Assembly (NCBI GenBank): GCA_012727825.1
Contig: JAAYGH010000276.1
Location: 1-8,039, forward strand
Direction of reading: 5' to 3'
DNA: 8,039 nt
Source of the DNA: Trueperella sp.
Lineage (GTDB): Bacteria; Actinomycetota; Actinomycetes; Actinomycetales; Actinomycetaceae
Part shown: positions 1 to 6,549 of the stretch, in pieces
How positions within the stretch are numbered: position 1 is the first letter of the stretch
How the letters are laid out: every line of letters begins with the position of its first letter
Notes under the pieces: generated by a model
What the model was told of the DNA's origin: nothing
What the model saw: the letters and a program-made list of their open reading frames with translations, nothing else
Databases searched by the model: none
Translations under genes and position numbers: made by a program

Positions 1-3000
1 CGTTGACGATGCGTGACGATTCCAGCCACCTTCACTCGCTCCCCCGGTGTGTAGCCGCTGAGCGCTTCGATGCTGAGGACTCCATCGTTAGCTAGACGTT
101 CGCGAAGGAAGTCCATCGGGTGGGTCGTCACCGAGATCCCGGTGGTGCGAAGTTCGGTGATGTTTTCTTCGACGGGGCTCATCGCGGGTAGCTTCGGTGG
201 GCGGGCACCAACGTGGAAGCCAGGAATTGCGGGCTGGAACCAATTGCCGAGTTTCTTGCCAGAGTATGCCAGCGCCTGAGCCCACCAGATTCCCTCTCGG
301 CGAGACATTCCCAGCGACTCGAGCGCTCCGGCAGCCGCGAGATGCTCGAGCTCGGCGGTGCTCAGGCGCGCGCGGTAGGCAAGGTCGGCCACCGAGTCGA
401 ACTGCCGTTCGGTGCGGGCGTTAAGAATACGATGAATCGCTCCCTTAAGCCCCTTAATGTTTGAGAGTCCCAAGCGGAGCGCTCGGCACGGATCGGCATT
501 GACCAGTGAATGTCGGCGCACCTCGCGCCACGGTGTGACTTCCACGCTGGAGTGTTCCTGCGAATAGCACACGTCCACCGGAAGGATCTGAACGCCGTGC
601 CTACGAGCATCGGCCACGAGCGTTTGTGGCGAGTAGAAACCCATCGGTTGGGCGGCAAGAATACCGGCATAAAAATTTTCGGGATAGTGCACTTTAAGCC
701 ACGCACTCGCATACACGAGATAGGCGAACGAGAATGAGTGCGATTCGGGAAAACCGAAATCGGCGAACGCTTCGAGCTTGGCGTAGATTTCTTCGCGCGC
801 TGGTGCGTCAATCCCTTTCGCCGCCATGCCGTCCATGAGCTCACCGCGCAATTCACGCATCCGCTCGTGACTGCGCTTGGCTCCCATTGCCTTACGTAAC
901 TGATCTGCTTGCGAGGGGCTGAACCCCGCGGCGTCAATCGCGATTTGCATGAGCTGCTCCTGAAAAAGGGGCACACCCAAGGTCTTCTTCAACGCATTTT
1001 CGAGCAGCGGATGCAGGTAGCTCACCTTCTCCCTGCCTCTGCGCCGGTTAATGTACGGGTTGACTGAGCCACCCTGGATCGGACCGGGACGAATCAGTGC
1101 GACTTCAATAACGATGTCATAGAACGTGCGCGGGCGAAGGCGCGGAAGAGTGGCCATCTGGGCTCGCGATTCCACCTGAAACACACCGATCGTGTCGGCA
1201 GCACACAGCAAGTCATAGACCCGCGGATCCTCCTGATCGATATTGTGCAAGCCAAGTGGCTGGCCGTTCGCCGCCAAAATCCCGCGCTCAGTGAGCTCGG
1301 TGAACGCAATACGCAACGCGCTAAGCATGCCAAGCCCGAGCAGATCGAACTTGACGAGCCCAGCCTCGGCGCAGTCGTCCTTGTCCCACTGGAGGACAGT
1401 GCGCCCCTCCATGCGAGCCCAGCCCACCGGGCACACATCAATGACGGGCCGATCGCAGATCACCATCCCGCCCGAGTGAATGCCCAGATGCCTCGGTAGA
1501 CGTTGAAGCCGCGAGGCGATCTCTACCACCCGCTCCGGCACCTGCTCGTCCACACCCCAACGCTGAACAAACGAATCCACCTGCCCGCGCTTCTTCGGCG
1601 CCTGATCAACCTGATCCTTACGAGTGAGTCGGCGTTCGATGGACTTTGCCCACGCATCCGACTGCCCGGCGTCGTAGCCCAAGGCTCGTGCCGCATCCCG
1701 AATGGCCGAACGTGGACGGTACGTGATCACGTTGGCAACCTGCGCGGCATGGCGGCGCCCGTAGCGCTCATATACATGCTGGATCACCTCCTCGCGTCGT
1801 CCCGCTTCGATGTCCATATCGATGTCTGGCGGACCGGTGCGTCCAGGCGACAGGAAGCGTTCGAACAGCATCTTGTGCCGCACGGCGTCCACCGCCGTGA
1901 TTCCCAGCGCGAAACACACTGCCGAGTTCGCAGCCGACCCTCGACCTTGGCACCAGATCCCCTGACTCTCACAAAACGCCACGATTTCGTGGACGATGAG
2001 AAAATATCCCGGGAACCCGAGCTGTTCGATGATCTCCAGCTCATGATCGATCTGCTTCCACGCCTGCGGGTACTCCGATCTCGTTCCGTACCGGCGCACG
2101 GCCGCCCGCTCCGTCAAATGCCTCAACCACGAAGCCTCCGTGTGCCCCTCCGGAGTGGGAAACGGCGGTAACCGCGGTGCCACGAGCGCCAGATCAAACG
2201 AACACTCCTCGCCAAGCCGGGCAGCCGTGTCCACCGCATGTGGGTGCTCGGCGTGGAGCTGCATCATCTGCGCACCCGATTTCAGATACGACGGCCACGC
2301 TGGCATCCAGCCCTTGTAGGCCTCCAGAGATTGGTTGGCGCGAGTGGCCGCCAAAACGTCAGCGATCACCGAATCCTTCGGCCGTGCGCTGTGGACGTTT
2401 CCGGTAGCGACGACGTCGACTTTCAGCGTTCGAGCCAACTCCACCAGATGCATGTTGCGCTCGCGATCATACGGCTGGCGGTTATTGACCACCTCAACAG
2501 CGACGCTGTCTCGGCCAAAGAGCGCCACGAGCTTTTCTAGATATGCTCGCGCATCGTCGAGCGCCCACACGCCCGGGCTCGTCTCCAGTGCGCGTCGTAA
2601 CCCGCCTTTGCGGCAGCCCGTAAGAATCTGCCAGTTCTTGGCCGCGCCGGCCAATGACTCAAGCGAATGGTGCGCGTGCCCTTTTTCCCCAGATGCCAAC
2701 ATCGCTTCGCCAATCGTATGCGACAGTGCGCGGTAGCCGTCGGCATCCCGGGACAAGATGACGAGGTGATCGCCGTCGGGATCTTTCTGGCCTGCGCGCA
2801 CGCTGCCACCAATCGACACCTCCGAGCCGATCACCGTGGGCATTCCGTGTTTCCTGGCGGCGCTCGCAAGCTGCACGACGCCGGGTAGCCCGTCATGATC
2901 CGTGAGCCCAATGGCAGTGAGTTCCAGCTCCATAGCACGCTCAACCAACTCGGAGGGCATGGATGCCCCGTCGAGAAAGCTGTAGGCGGAGTGCACGTGC

Positions 3001-3020
3001 AATTCTGCGTATGGAATCAT
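1..3020 (-). CDS. dnaE2: DnaE2, error-prone C-family DNA polymerase (3' end cut by window edge)
   Basis: Translesion DNA polymerase of the SOS response that copies across damaged template and causes induced mutagenesis with ImuA and ImuB. I read the frame codon by codon: it is open from the ATG at 3018-3020 to the left edge (1006 complete codons, no stop), so the gene is 3'-partial. An N-terminal PHP domain is visible (HVHS at residues 8-11, TDHDG at 40-44). The polymerase palm follows, with PDIDMDIE at 398-405 (candidate catalytic Asp401 and Asp403) and KFDLLGL at 557-563 (candidate third Asp, 559). RPGPIQGG (644-651) and GFPESHSFSFAYLV (756-769) are typical of DnaE2. The visible end, SGYTPGERVKVAGIV, looks like the start of the C-terminal OB-fold. 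Family members are usually somewhat over 1000 residues, so little is missing. The start overlaps the imuB stop by 4 bp (ATGA). Replicative DnaE1 is the main alternative, but motif wording, size and operon context favour DnaE2. Confidence 0.95.
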   Translation of the reverse strand, partial: MIPYAELHVHSAYSFLDGASMPSELVERAMELELTAIGLTDHDGLPGVVQLASAARKHGMPTVIGSEVSIGGSVRAGQKDPDGDHLVILSRDADGYRALSHTIGEAMLASGEKGHAHHSLESLAGAAKNWQILTGCRKGGLRRALETSPGVWALDDARAYLEKLVALFGRDSVAVEVVNNRQPYDRERNMHLVELARTLKVDVVATGNVHSARPKDSVIADVLAATRANQSLEAYKGWMPAWPSYLKSGAQMMQLHAEHPHAVDTAARLGEECSFDLALVAPRLPPFPTPEGHTEASWLRHLTERAAVRRYGTRSEYPQAWKQIDHELEIIEQLGFPGYFLIVHEIVAFCESQGIWCQGRGSAANSAVCFALGITAVDAVRHKMLFERFLSPGRTGPPDIDMDIEAGRREEVIQHVYERYGRRHAAQVANVITYRPRSAIRDAARALGYDAGQSDAWAKSIERRLTRKDQVDQAPKKRGQVDSFVQRWGVDEQVPERVVEIASRLQRLPRHLGIHSGGMVICDRPVIDVCPVGWARMEGRTVLQWDKDDCAEAGLVKFDLLGLGMLSALRIAFTELTERGILAANGQPLGLHNIDQEDPRVYDLLCAADTIGVFQVESRAQMATLPRLRPRTFYDIVIEVALIRPGPIQGGSVNPYINRRRGREKVSYLHPLLENALKKTLGVPLFQEQLMQIAIDAAGFSPSQADQLRKAMGAKRSHERMRELRGELMDGMAAKGIDAPAREEIYAKLEAFADFGFPESHSFSFAYLVYASAWLKVHYPENFYAGILAAQPMGFYSPQTLVADARRHGVQILPVDVCYSQEHSSVEVTPWREVRRHSLVNADPCRALRLGLSNIKGLKGAIHRILNARTERQFDSVADLAYRARLSTAELEHLAAAGALESLGMSRREGIWWAQALAYSGKKLGNWFQPAIPGFHVGARPPKLPAMSPVEENITELRTTGISVTTHPMDFLRERLANDGVLSIEALSGYTPGERVKVAGIVTHRQ
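397..412. promoter_or_regulatory. LexA-box-like site inside dnaE2
   Basis: TCGAACTGCCGTTCGG matches 11 of the 12 specified bases of TCGAAC-N4-GTTCGA, including the complete GAAC-N4-GTTC core. It lies within the dnaE2 coding sequence (about codons 870-875), far from any start I can see. It could be a weak intragenic LexA site or a chance match; no promoter is evident next to it. Confidence 0.3.
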
Positions 3021-4576
3021 TCGTAGATCCCTGCCAACCACCACTGATTTTTCTCACGATAAATAAGGTATCCCCGCTTATCGCAGACCGCTTCCACCCA
3101 TGCCTTACGCTGTTGGGATTGCGGATTCCACCAACCCACCGCCTGCAACCACGGACCGGCGAGCGAGTGTACCTCCTCGACCTGCGAACCGAATCCCACC
3201 ACCACCGGTGTTGGATCTGTGCACTGCTCCGTACAGTAGAACGTGCCAAGCGCACTGAGGATGCACTCGTGCCCATGAGCATCAAGCACCGAGATCTTCT
3301 CCGGCTTCGCCTTGACGAGATTTGGCCACGGTTCCGGGAGCGCGCCTGGCCACGGATCGTTCGTGTGTTCCGGGAGTGTTTCGGCCGCATCCCACAGCCG
3401 GTTGACGTGCGATTCGAGCGGGTGACGCCCGCCCACTCGTTCCGGCACAAACACTGCCTGCTCGCCAAGCAAGCTCTGGATGCGGCTGACTGCGCGAGTT
3501 GCTGCATCCCTACTTCCGCGGTCTGCTCCCCACAGGGTTCCCTGCGCCACACCCGCGGGAGCGATCGCTTTCGCAACGACGACGATGCGCTCGATGCCCG
3601 AACCTGGCCCCTCATCCCCATCGGCCATCCATGCACTTAGTTGCCAGCGCACACGATCAGTGATGTCCCGAGGACTTGCAACATCGAGTGACCAGCGCCG
3701 CTCACGATCTTGACCAGATTCACTGCGGGTCGAAATGGCGATCTCCCGGGCGATCACTCCCCTGCGGGTCAGGTCACTAGAAAGTTCCTCCGCCATCTCA
3801 CGGGCGAGAAAGGCTGCCTGATCGAGGTTAATGAGAGGCGGATCAGACACCCGTTCTACGGTGAGCTCGTGAACCGGATAGCTTTCACCCGCGTCCTCAA
3901 GATCACCGCCGCTAATCAGCGTGATGACATGCCTGCCGATATCCCCGAACCGCGTGGCCAACGCCTGACGATCCAGTGCACGCACGTCACCGATCCGGAG
4001 GATGCCGAGATCTTCCATCGCGTGAATAAACGTTCGCACGCGTGATCGCGCCTGCGTTGAGAACGCGACGTTTTCGAGGAAGGTCACAGGGTGTGCGTCA
4101 AGGAACGCTCGCGTGTTGCGCACGTGGGCGTCTTGGCGTGCAGCTAGCACGCTCGTCAACAGCCCATCGCCAAAACCGATGTGTGCCTCTAAGCCGGTGC
4201 TGAGCGCGATGTCGCCGATCAGGTTTTGGCTGAGTGCACTGACACTGCCTGCAGATGCCACCGGGCCGCGGGCAAGGAAGGTAAGCAAGCCCGGTTCAAG
4301 CACGCTGAGATAGGCGATATGTTGTTCGCAGACCCGCACAACACGCTCAAAGTGTGCAACATCCAAGGCAGCATCATGCCGGATGAGCTTGAGGGTCGGT
4401 AGCACCGATTGCGCCTGCCTGCGTTTCATTCCCACGCGCACGCCTTCGCGATGAGCAAGCCCGTTGATTGCGACGATGCGATGTTCGAATACGGCGATCG
4501 GCTCGTTTGCCTCCGCCTGCCCGCTCAGTAGAGCGGCTACGACCGGCCAGTCCGGGATCCACACAACGCCTCTCAT
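3017..4576 (-). CDS. imuB: ImuB, non-catalytic Y-family-like polymerase subunit of the mutasome
   Basis: A 519-residue relative of Y-family (DinB-type) polymerases. In characterised mutasomes ImuB is the adaptor linking DnaE2 and ImuA to the sliding clamp rather than a polymerase. The N-terminus carries WIPDWPVVAA (6-15), the ImuB version of the first palm motif. Where active Y-family enzymes have the Ser-x-Asp-Glu catalytic pair, this protein reads SVLEPG (91-96), so the catalytic Asp is absent. A little-finger-like segment contains RVRWQLSAWM (308-317). QGTLWG (345-350) matches the position and pattern of the clamp-binding QLPLWG motif of mycobacterial ImuB. The C-terminus (AGPWLQAVGWW from 473, ending WWLAGIYE) is the Trp-rich tail usual for ImuB. 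It starts inside the imuA stop (ATGA) and ends inside the dnaE2 start (ATGA), implying coupled translation. Clamp binding and lack of polymerase activity are inferred from the family. Confidence 0.93.
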   Translation of the reverse strand: MRGVVWIPDWPVVAALLSGQAEANEPIAVFEHRIVAINGLAHREGVRVGMKRRQAQSVLPTLKLIRHDAALDVAHFERVVRVCEQHIAYLSVLEPGLLTFLARGPVASAGSVSALSQNLIGDIALSTGLEAHIGFGDGLLTSVLAARQDAHVRNTRAFLDAHPVTFLENVAFSTQARSRVRTFIHAMEDLGILRIGDVRALDRQALATRFGDIGRHVITLISGGDLEDAGESYPVHELTVERVSDPPLINLDQAAFLAREMAEELSSDLTRRGVIAREIAISTRSESGQDRERRWSLDVASPRDITDRVRWQLSAWMADGDEGPGSGIERIVVVAKAIAPAGVAQGTLWGADRGSRDAATRAVSRIQSLLGEQAVFVPERVGGRHPLESHVNRLWDAAETLPEHTNDPWPGALPEPWPNLVKAKPEKISVLDAHGHECILSALGTFYCTEQCTDPTPVVVGFGSQVEEVHSLAGPWLQAVGWWNPQSQQRKAWVEAVCDKRGYLIYREKNQWWLAGIYE

Positions 4577-5316
4577 GACGGCACCCGCGCACTCACAGCG
4601 CCCAGTTGGACATCTCCATGTACGACACTGAGTTGCTGGAATGGAGGGGCGCCCCGGCCATCCTGCGTGTAGCGCATATGGGACTGGCCACGCTGAGTAG
4701 ACACCGTGTAATCCACCGCCCGAATGTGGCCGATCCCGTCATTAACCCCGCTCACTCCACGAAGTTCGCAATCCACAGTGAGGGAGGCATTGGGCCAGTC
4801 CATCGCGATCAGGAGTGCTCCCTTGGTGATAGCACGGCGCTGTAGCACTCGCCTCTCGCGCACATCGAGGCGCACATTGCCGACCACGACCACATCAAAC
4901 CCATCGATCGCTGCACTGACGACCTGCGAACCCTGCGTGGCGATTCGCGGCACGTGTACGACGCGTCCGGCATCCACGCCCAAACTTTCCGCACATGCCC
5001 ATCCCACATCTTCGGCGCCAAGGAATGCGATCCACGCTTTTTGTTCAGAGGCAATACTCGCCAAAACCATCGTGAAGAAATGCGATCCTCGAACGCTCAC
5101 CACTCCACGCCGCGGTAGACCCCCCGGAAACGCTTCACGTAGATATGCGGGCACGATGAAATCATCAGAGCTGACCTCGCCGGTCATATCCTTTCGAGGT
5201 TTATCGGATGTTGAACGTGAGTCAGGCGCAGCATGAGACTGCGTTCGAACAACGCGCAAACCCGCACGTTGTTCGGCTTCCGCAAGCGCTTTGCGCGCGG
5301 TCGCGAGCCTATCCAC
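4573..5316 (-). CDS. imuA: ImuA (ImuA'-type), RecA-like accessory protein of the mutasome
   Basis: First gene of the SOS mutagenesis operon; ImuA acts with ImuB and DnaE2 in translesion synthesis, probably through ImuB. I start it at GTG 5314-5316 (247 residues). An AGGAGG lies exactly 6 nt upstream, and the LexA box then falls just outside the gene. A longer reading from TTG at 5373 would put both the operator and the Shine-Dalgarno inside the coding region. The N-terminal about 50 residues are charged and helical-looking. A RecA-like core follows, with GLPRRG (66-71) and then VRGSHFFTM (75-83) where a P-loop is expected; no GxxxxGK[ST] is present, which fits the actinobacterial ImuA' branch. 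DGFDVVVVGNVRLD (138-151) resembles a Walker B strand region. The stop overlaps the imuB ATG. Similarity to the family is recognisable but weak, so context carries much of the call. Confidence 0.85.
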   Translation of the reverse strand: MDRLATARKALAEAEQRAGLRVVRTQSHAAPDSRSTSDKPRKDMTGEVSSDDFIVPAYLREAFPGGLPRRGVVSVRGSHFFTMVLASIASEQKAWIAFLGAEDVGWACAESLGVDAGRVVHVPRIATQGSQVVSAAIDGFDVVVVGNVRLDVRERRVLQRRAITKGALLIAMDWPNASLTVDCELRGVSGVNDGIGHIRAVDYTVSTQRGQSHMRYTQDGRGAPPFQQLSVVHGDVQLGAVSARVPS

Positions 5317-5322
5317 ATCCCA

Positions 5323-5328
5323 CCTCCT
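5323..5328 (-). promoter_or_regulatory. Shine-Dalgarno that decides the imuA start
   Basis: A full AGGAGG on the minus strand stands 6 nt before the GTG at 5314-5316. This is the reason for rejecting the upstream in-frame TTG at 5373. It directly follows the LexA box, leaving room for only a very short leader. Confidence 0.85.
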
Positions 5329-5329
5329 C

Positions 5330-5345
5330 TCGAACGTGTGTTCGA
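5330..5345 (-). promoter_or_regulatory. LexA (SOS) box of the imuA-imuB-dnaE2 operon
   Basis: TCGAACGTGTGTTCGA matches the actinobacterial SOS-box consensus TCGAAC-N4-GTTCGA at all twelve specified bases. It lies between the candidate -10 and the imuA Shine-Dalgarno, so bound LexA would block transcription initiation. LexA self-cleavage after DNA damage would release the operon. LexA control of these genes is well established in mycobacteria and other bacteria; for this organism it is inferred from the site. Confidence 0.93.
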
Positions 5346-5373
5346 TATCAATACTAGGAGGGGTCTCCGACAA
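5345..5373 (-). promoter_or_regulatory. Candidate imuA operon promoter
   Basis: On the minus strand, TTGTCG (5368-5373) and TGATAT (5345-5350) are separated by 17 nt. The -35 is a fair match and the -10 a poor one. An alternative -10 is TAGTAT (5351-5356), which has no good -35. Either would place the start point in or next to the LexA box, consistent with repression. The choice between them is a guess. Confidence 0.35.
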
Positions 5374-5451
5374 AAACTAGCCCGGCTTTCACCTATGGCT
5401 CATTTCGCGCGCACATTCACGCCGGAGCCAGACTTTGTGATCTGCATCGCA

Positions 5452-5457
5452 TAGGCT
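5452..5457 (+). promoter_or_regulatory. -10 element of a leaderless promoter for the YbhB-family gene
   Basis: TAGGCT fits the actinobacterial TANNNT -10 and is followed by exactly 6 nt and then the ATG at 5464, the spacing expected if transcription starts on the A of the start codon. The GGAG at 5458-5461 is only 2 nt from the ATG, too close to work as a Shine-Dalgarno. No convincing -35 is visible at 16-18 nt. The promoter faces away from imuA, sharing the 147-bp gap between the two start codons. Confidence 0.6.
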
Positions 5458-5463
5458 GGAGTC

Positions 5464-5994
5464 ATGAATTTGAACCGACCTGTTGCGCCCGATCCCTACG
5501 ACCTTCTTCCTGAGGTCCCGTCATTTGACCTCACGAGTCCTTCCTTCAAGGAAGGCGACACGATGCCGGACAAGTTCCTCGGTTTTAAGGACAACATCTC
5601 TCCCGCACTTCAGTGGAGTGGTTTTCCTGACGAGACTCAGGGCTTTGTTGTGACGTGTTTCGACCCGGATGCTCCCACACCGTCGGGCTTTTGGCATTGG
5701 ACTGTCGTCGACCTGGACGCCGCCACCACTTCCCTCGAGGAAGATGCCGGAAAGTCGGATCTGTTCCTACCCGGCGCAGCTTCTCACATCCGCAACGATG
5801 CGAACGAGGCGGCCTACTACGGTGCAGCTCCCCCGGAAGGCGATCACCCACATCGATACATTTTTGTTGTCCATGCGCTCGACGTTCCAACCCTCGAGTT
5901 GGATCCCGAGAACACGACGCCGACCACAGCAGCTTTTAACACGGTCTTCCATACGCTTGCACGAGCCAGGCTGACGATCACATACCAGAGATAA
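5464..5994 (+). CDS. YbhB/YbcL family (PEBP-like) protein
   Basis: A 176-residue cytoplasmic-looking protein (no signal peptide or membrane segment) of the bacterial phosphatidylethanolamine-binding-protein family, often labelled 'Raf kinase inhibitor-like'. Its bacterial function is not settled, so none is assigned. Family hallmarks are the opening MNLNRPVAPDPYDLLPEVPS (1-20), SPALQWSGFP (46-55), the ligand-pocket DPDAPTPSGFWHW (67-79), and HPHRYIFVVHALDV (128-141). The C-terminus has the conserved AFNTVFHTLARARL (157-170). Length and N-terminus match actinobacterial homologues, supporting the ATG at 5464, which also fits the leaderless promoter just upstream. It is transcribed divergently from the SOS operon and lies 59 bp before trmL on the same strand; nothing ties it functionally to either neighbour. 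Confidence 0.9.
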   Translation: MNLNRPVAPDPYDLLPEVPSFDLTSPSFKEGDTMPDKFLGFKDNISPALQWSGFPDETQGFVVTCFDPDAPTPSGFWHWTVVDLDAATTSLEEDAGKSDLFLPGAASHIRNDANEAAYYGAAPPEGDHPHRYIFVVHALDVPTLELDPENTTPTTAAFNTVFHTLARARLTITYQR

Positions 5995-6028
5995 CACATG
6001 CCACTGAGCCCGAGACTGCTCACCATCC

Positions 6029-6058
6029 AGCACCCGCACGCTAGACTGTGCGGGTGCT
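6029..6058 (+). repeat. Perfect 11-bp inverted repeat over the trmL start
   Basis: AGCACCCGCAC (6029-6039) and GTGCGGGTGCT (6048-6058) are exact reverse complements around an 8-nt loop. The loop contains TAGACT, the candidate trmL -10, and the right arm covers the trmL start codon. In RNA from the YbhB-family gene the stem would be strong and is followed, after several bases, by a short T run (6067-6071), so it may act as a terminator. At DNA level it could instead be an operator. Which role applies cannot be told from sequence. Confidence 0.7.
6042..6047 (+). promoter_or_regulatory. -10 element of a leaderless trmL promoter
   Basis: TAGACT is a good TANNNT -10 and is followed by exactly 6 nt and then GTG at 6054. 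No Shine-Dalgarno precedes either GTG (6048 or 6054), which supports a leaderless transcript starting at 6054. The architecture is the same as that of the preceding gene. Confidence 0.6.
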
Positions 6059-6530
6059 CGACTTCATTTTTCACGAACCGAAGATCCCCGGCAATACAGG
6101 TAACGCCATTCGACTAGCAGCATGCACGGGGGCACGCCTCCACCTCGTCGAACCGCTCGCATTTAACTTCAATGACGCCCATCTCAAGCGCGCCGGTTTG
6201 GACTACCACGACCTCGCTGACCTTGTGATTCACGCGTCGTGGGAGGCAGCAAAAGAATACTTCGGCCCCGAGCGCCGAATACTCGCCTTCACTGGCCACA
6301 CACCTCACTCGTATGCCGATGAGGTCTACACGAACAACGACGTGTTGCTCTTTGGCACCGAGCCGACTGGCCTGCCAGATTCGATTCTCAATGACCCACG
6401 CATTACGAAGAAGCTCCGTATCCCGATGCTCGAGGGTAGGCGATCGCTCAATCTGGCCAATGCCGCTTCAATCGCGCTTTACGAGGCGTGGCGTCAGATG
6501 GGCTTTGCCGATTCGGTTGCGCTCTCCTAG
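6054..6530 (+). CDS. trmL: TrmL, tRNA (cytidine/uridine-34-2'-O)-methyltransferase
   Basis: SPOUT-class, AdoMet-dependent enzyme that 2'-O-methylates the wobble nucleotide (position 34) of certain leucine tRNAs, in the cytoplasm and normally as a dimer. At 158 residues it has the usual minimal TrmL length. Motif 1 is HEPKIPGNTGNAIRLAA (7-23), followed by LHLVEPLAF (29-37) and RAGLDYHD (46-53). Motif 2 is LLFGTEPTGLP (98-108). Motif 3, the knot with the AdoMet-binding loop, is IPMLEGRRSLNLANAASIAL (123-142). I start at GTG 6054 because TrmL proteins typically begin M-L-x-(I/V)-x-(F/Y)-(H/Y)-E-P and the -10 is 6 nt upstream. The in-frame GTG at 6048 adds only two residues and abuts the -10. The gene converges on the surface-protein gene with 19 bp between the stops. 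The RNA target is inferred from the family. Confidence 0.92.
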   Translation: MLDFIFHEPKIPGNTGNAIRLAACTGARLHLVEPLAFNFNDAHLKRAGLDYHDLADLVIHASWEAAKEYFGPERRILAFTGHTPHSYADEVYTNNDVLLFGTEPTGLPDSILNDPRITKKLRIPMLEGRRSLNLANAASIALYEAWRQMGFADSVALS

Positions 6531-6549
6531 CGCACACACCTTCGCCAAC

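Noticed and set aside
1503..2171. 222-codon plus-strand open frame (and other long frames opposite or within 1-3020)
   Set aside because: It lies antisense to dnaE2, whose own frame is open throughout with all family motifs; the predicted peptide looks like shadow sequence with no recognisable domain or ribosome site.
5243..5254. TTCGAACAACGC as a further LexA box
   Set aside because: Only one half-site matches; there is no GTTC at the required spacing.
5458..5461. GGAG as Shine-Dalgarno of the YbhB-family gene
   Set aside because: Only 2 nt before the ATG, too close for initiation; the leaderless reading explains the site better.
6048..6050. GTG 6048 as the trmL start
   Set aside because: It abuts the -10 element and adds two residues not typical of TrmL; GTG 6054 has the expected 6-nt spacing and the usual M-L-D opening.
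6518..6534. Small hairpin TGCGCT-CTCCT-AGCGCA over the trmL stop as a terminator
   Set aside because: Only 6 bp of stem and no T run on either strand; too weak to call, although no other terminator is visible between the convergent genes.
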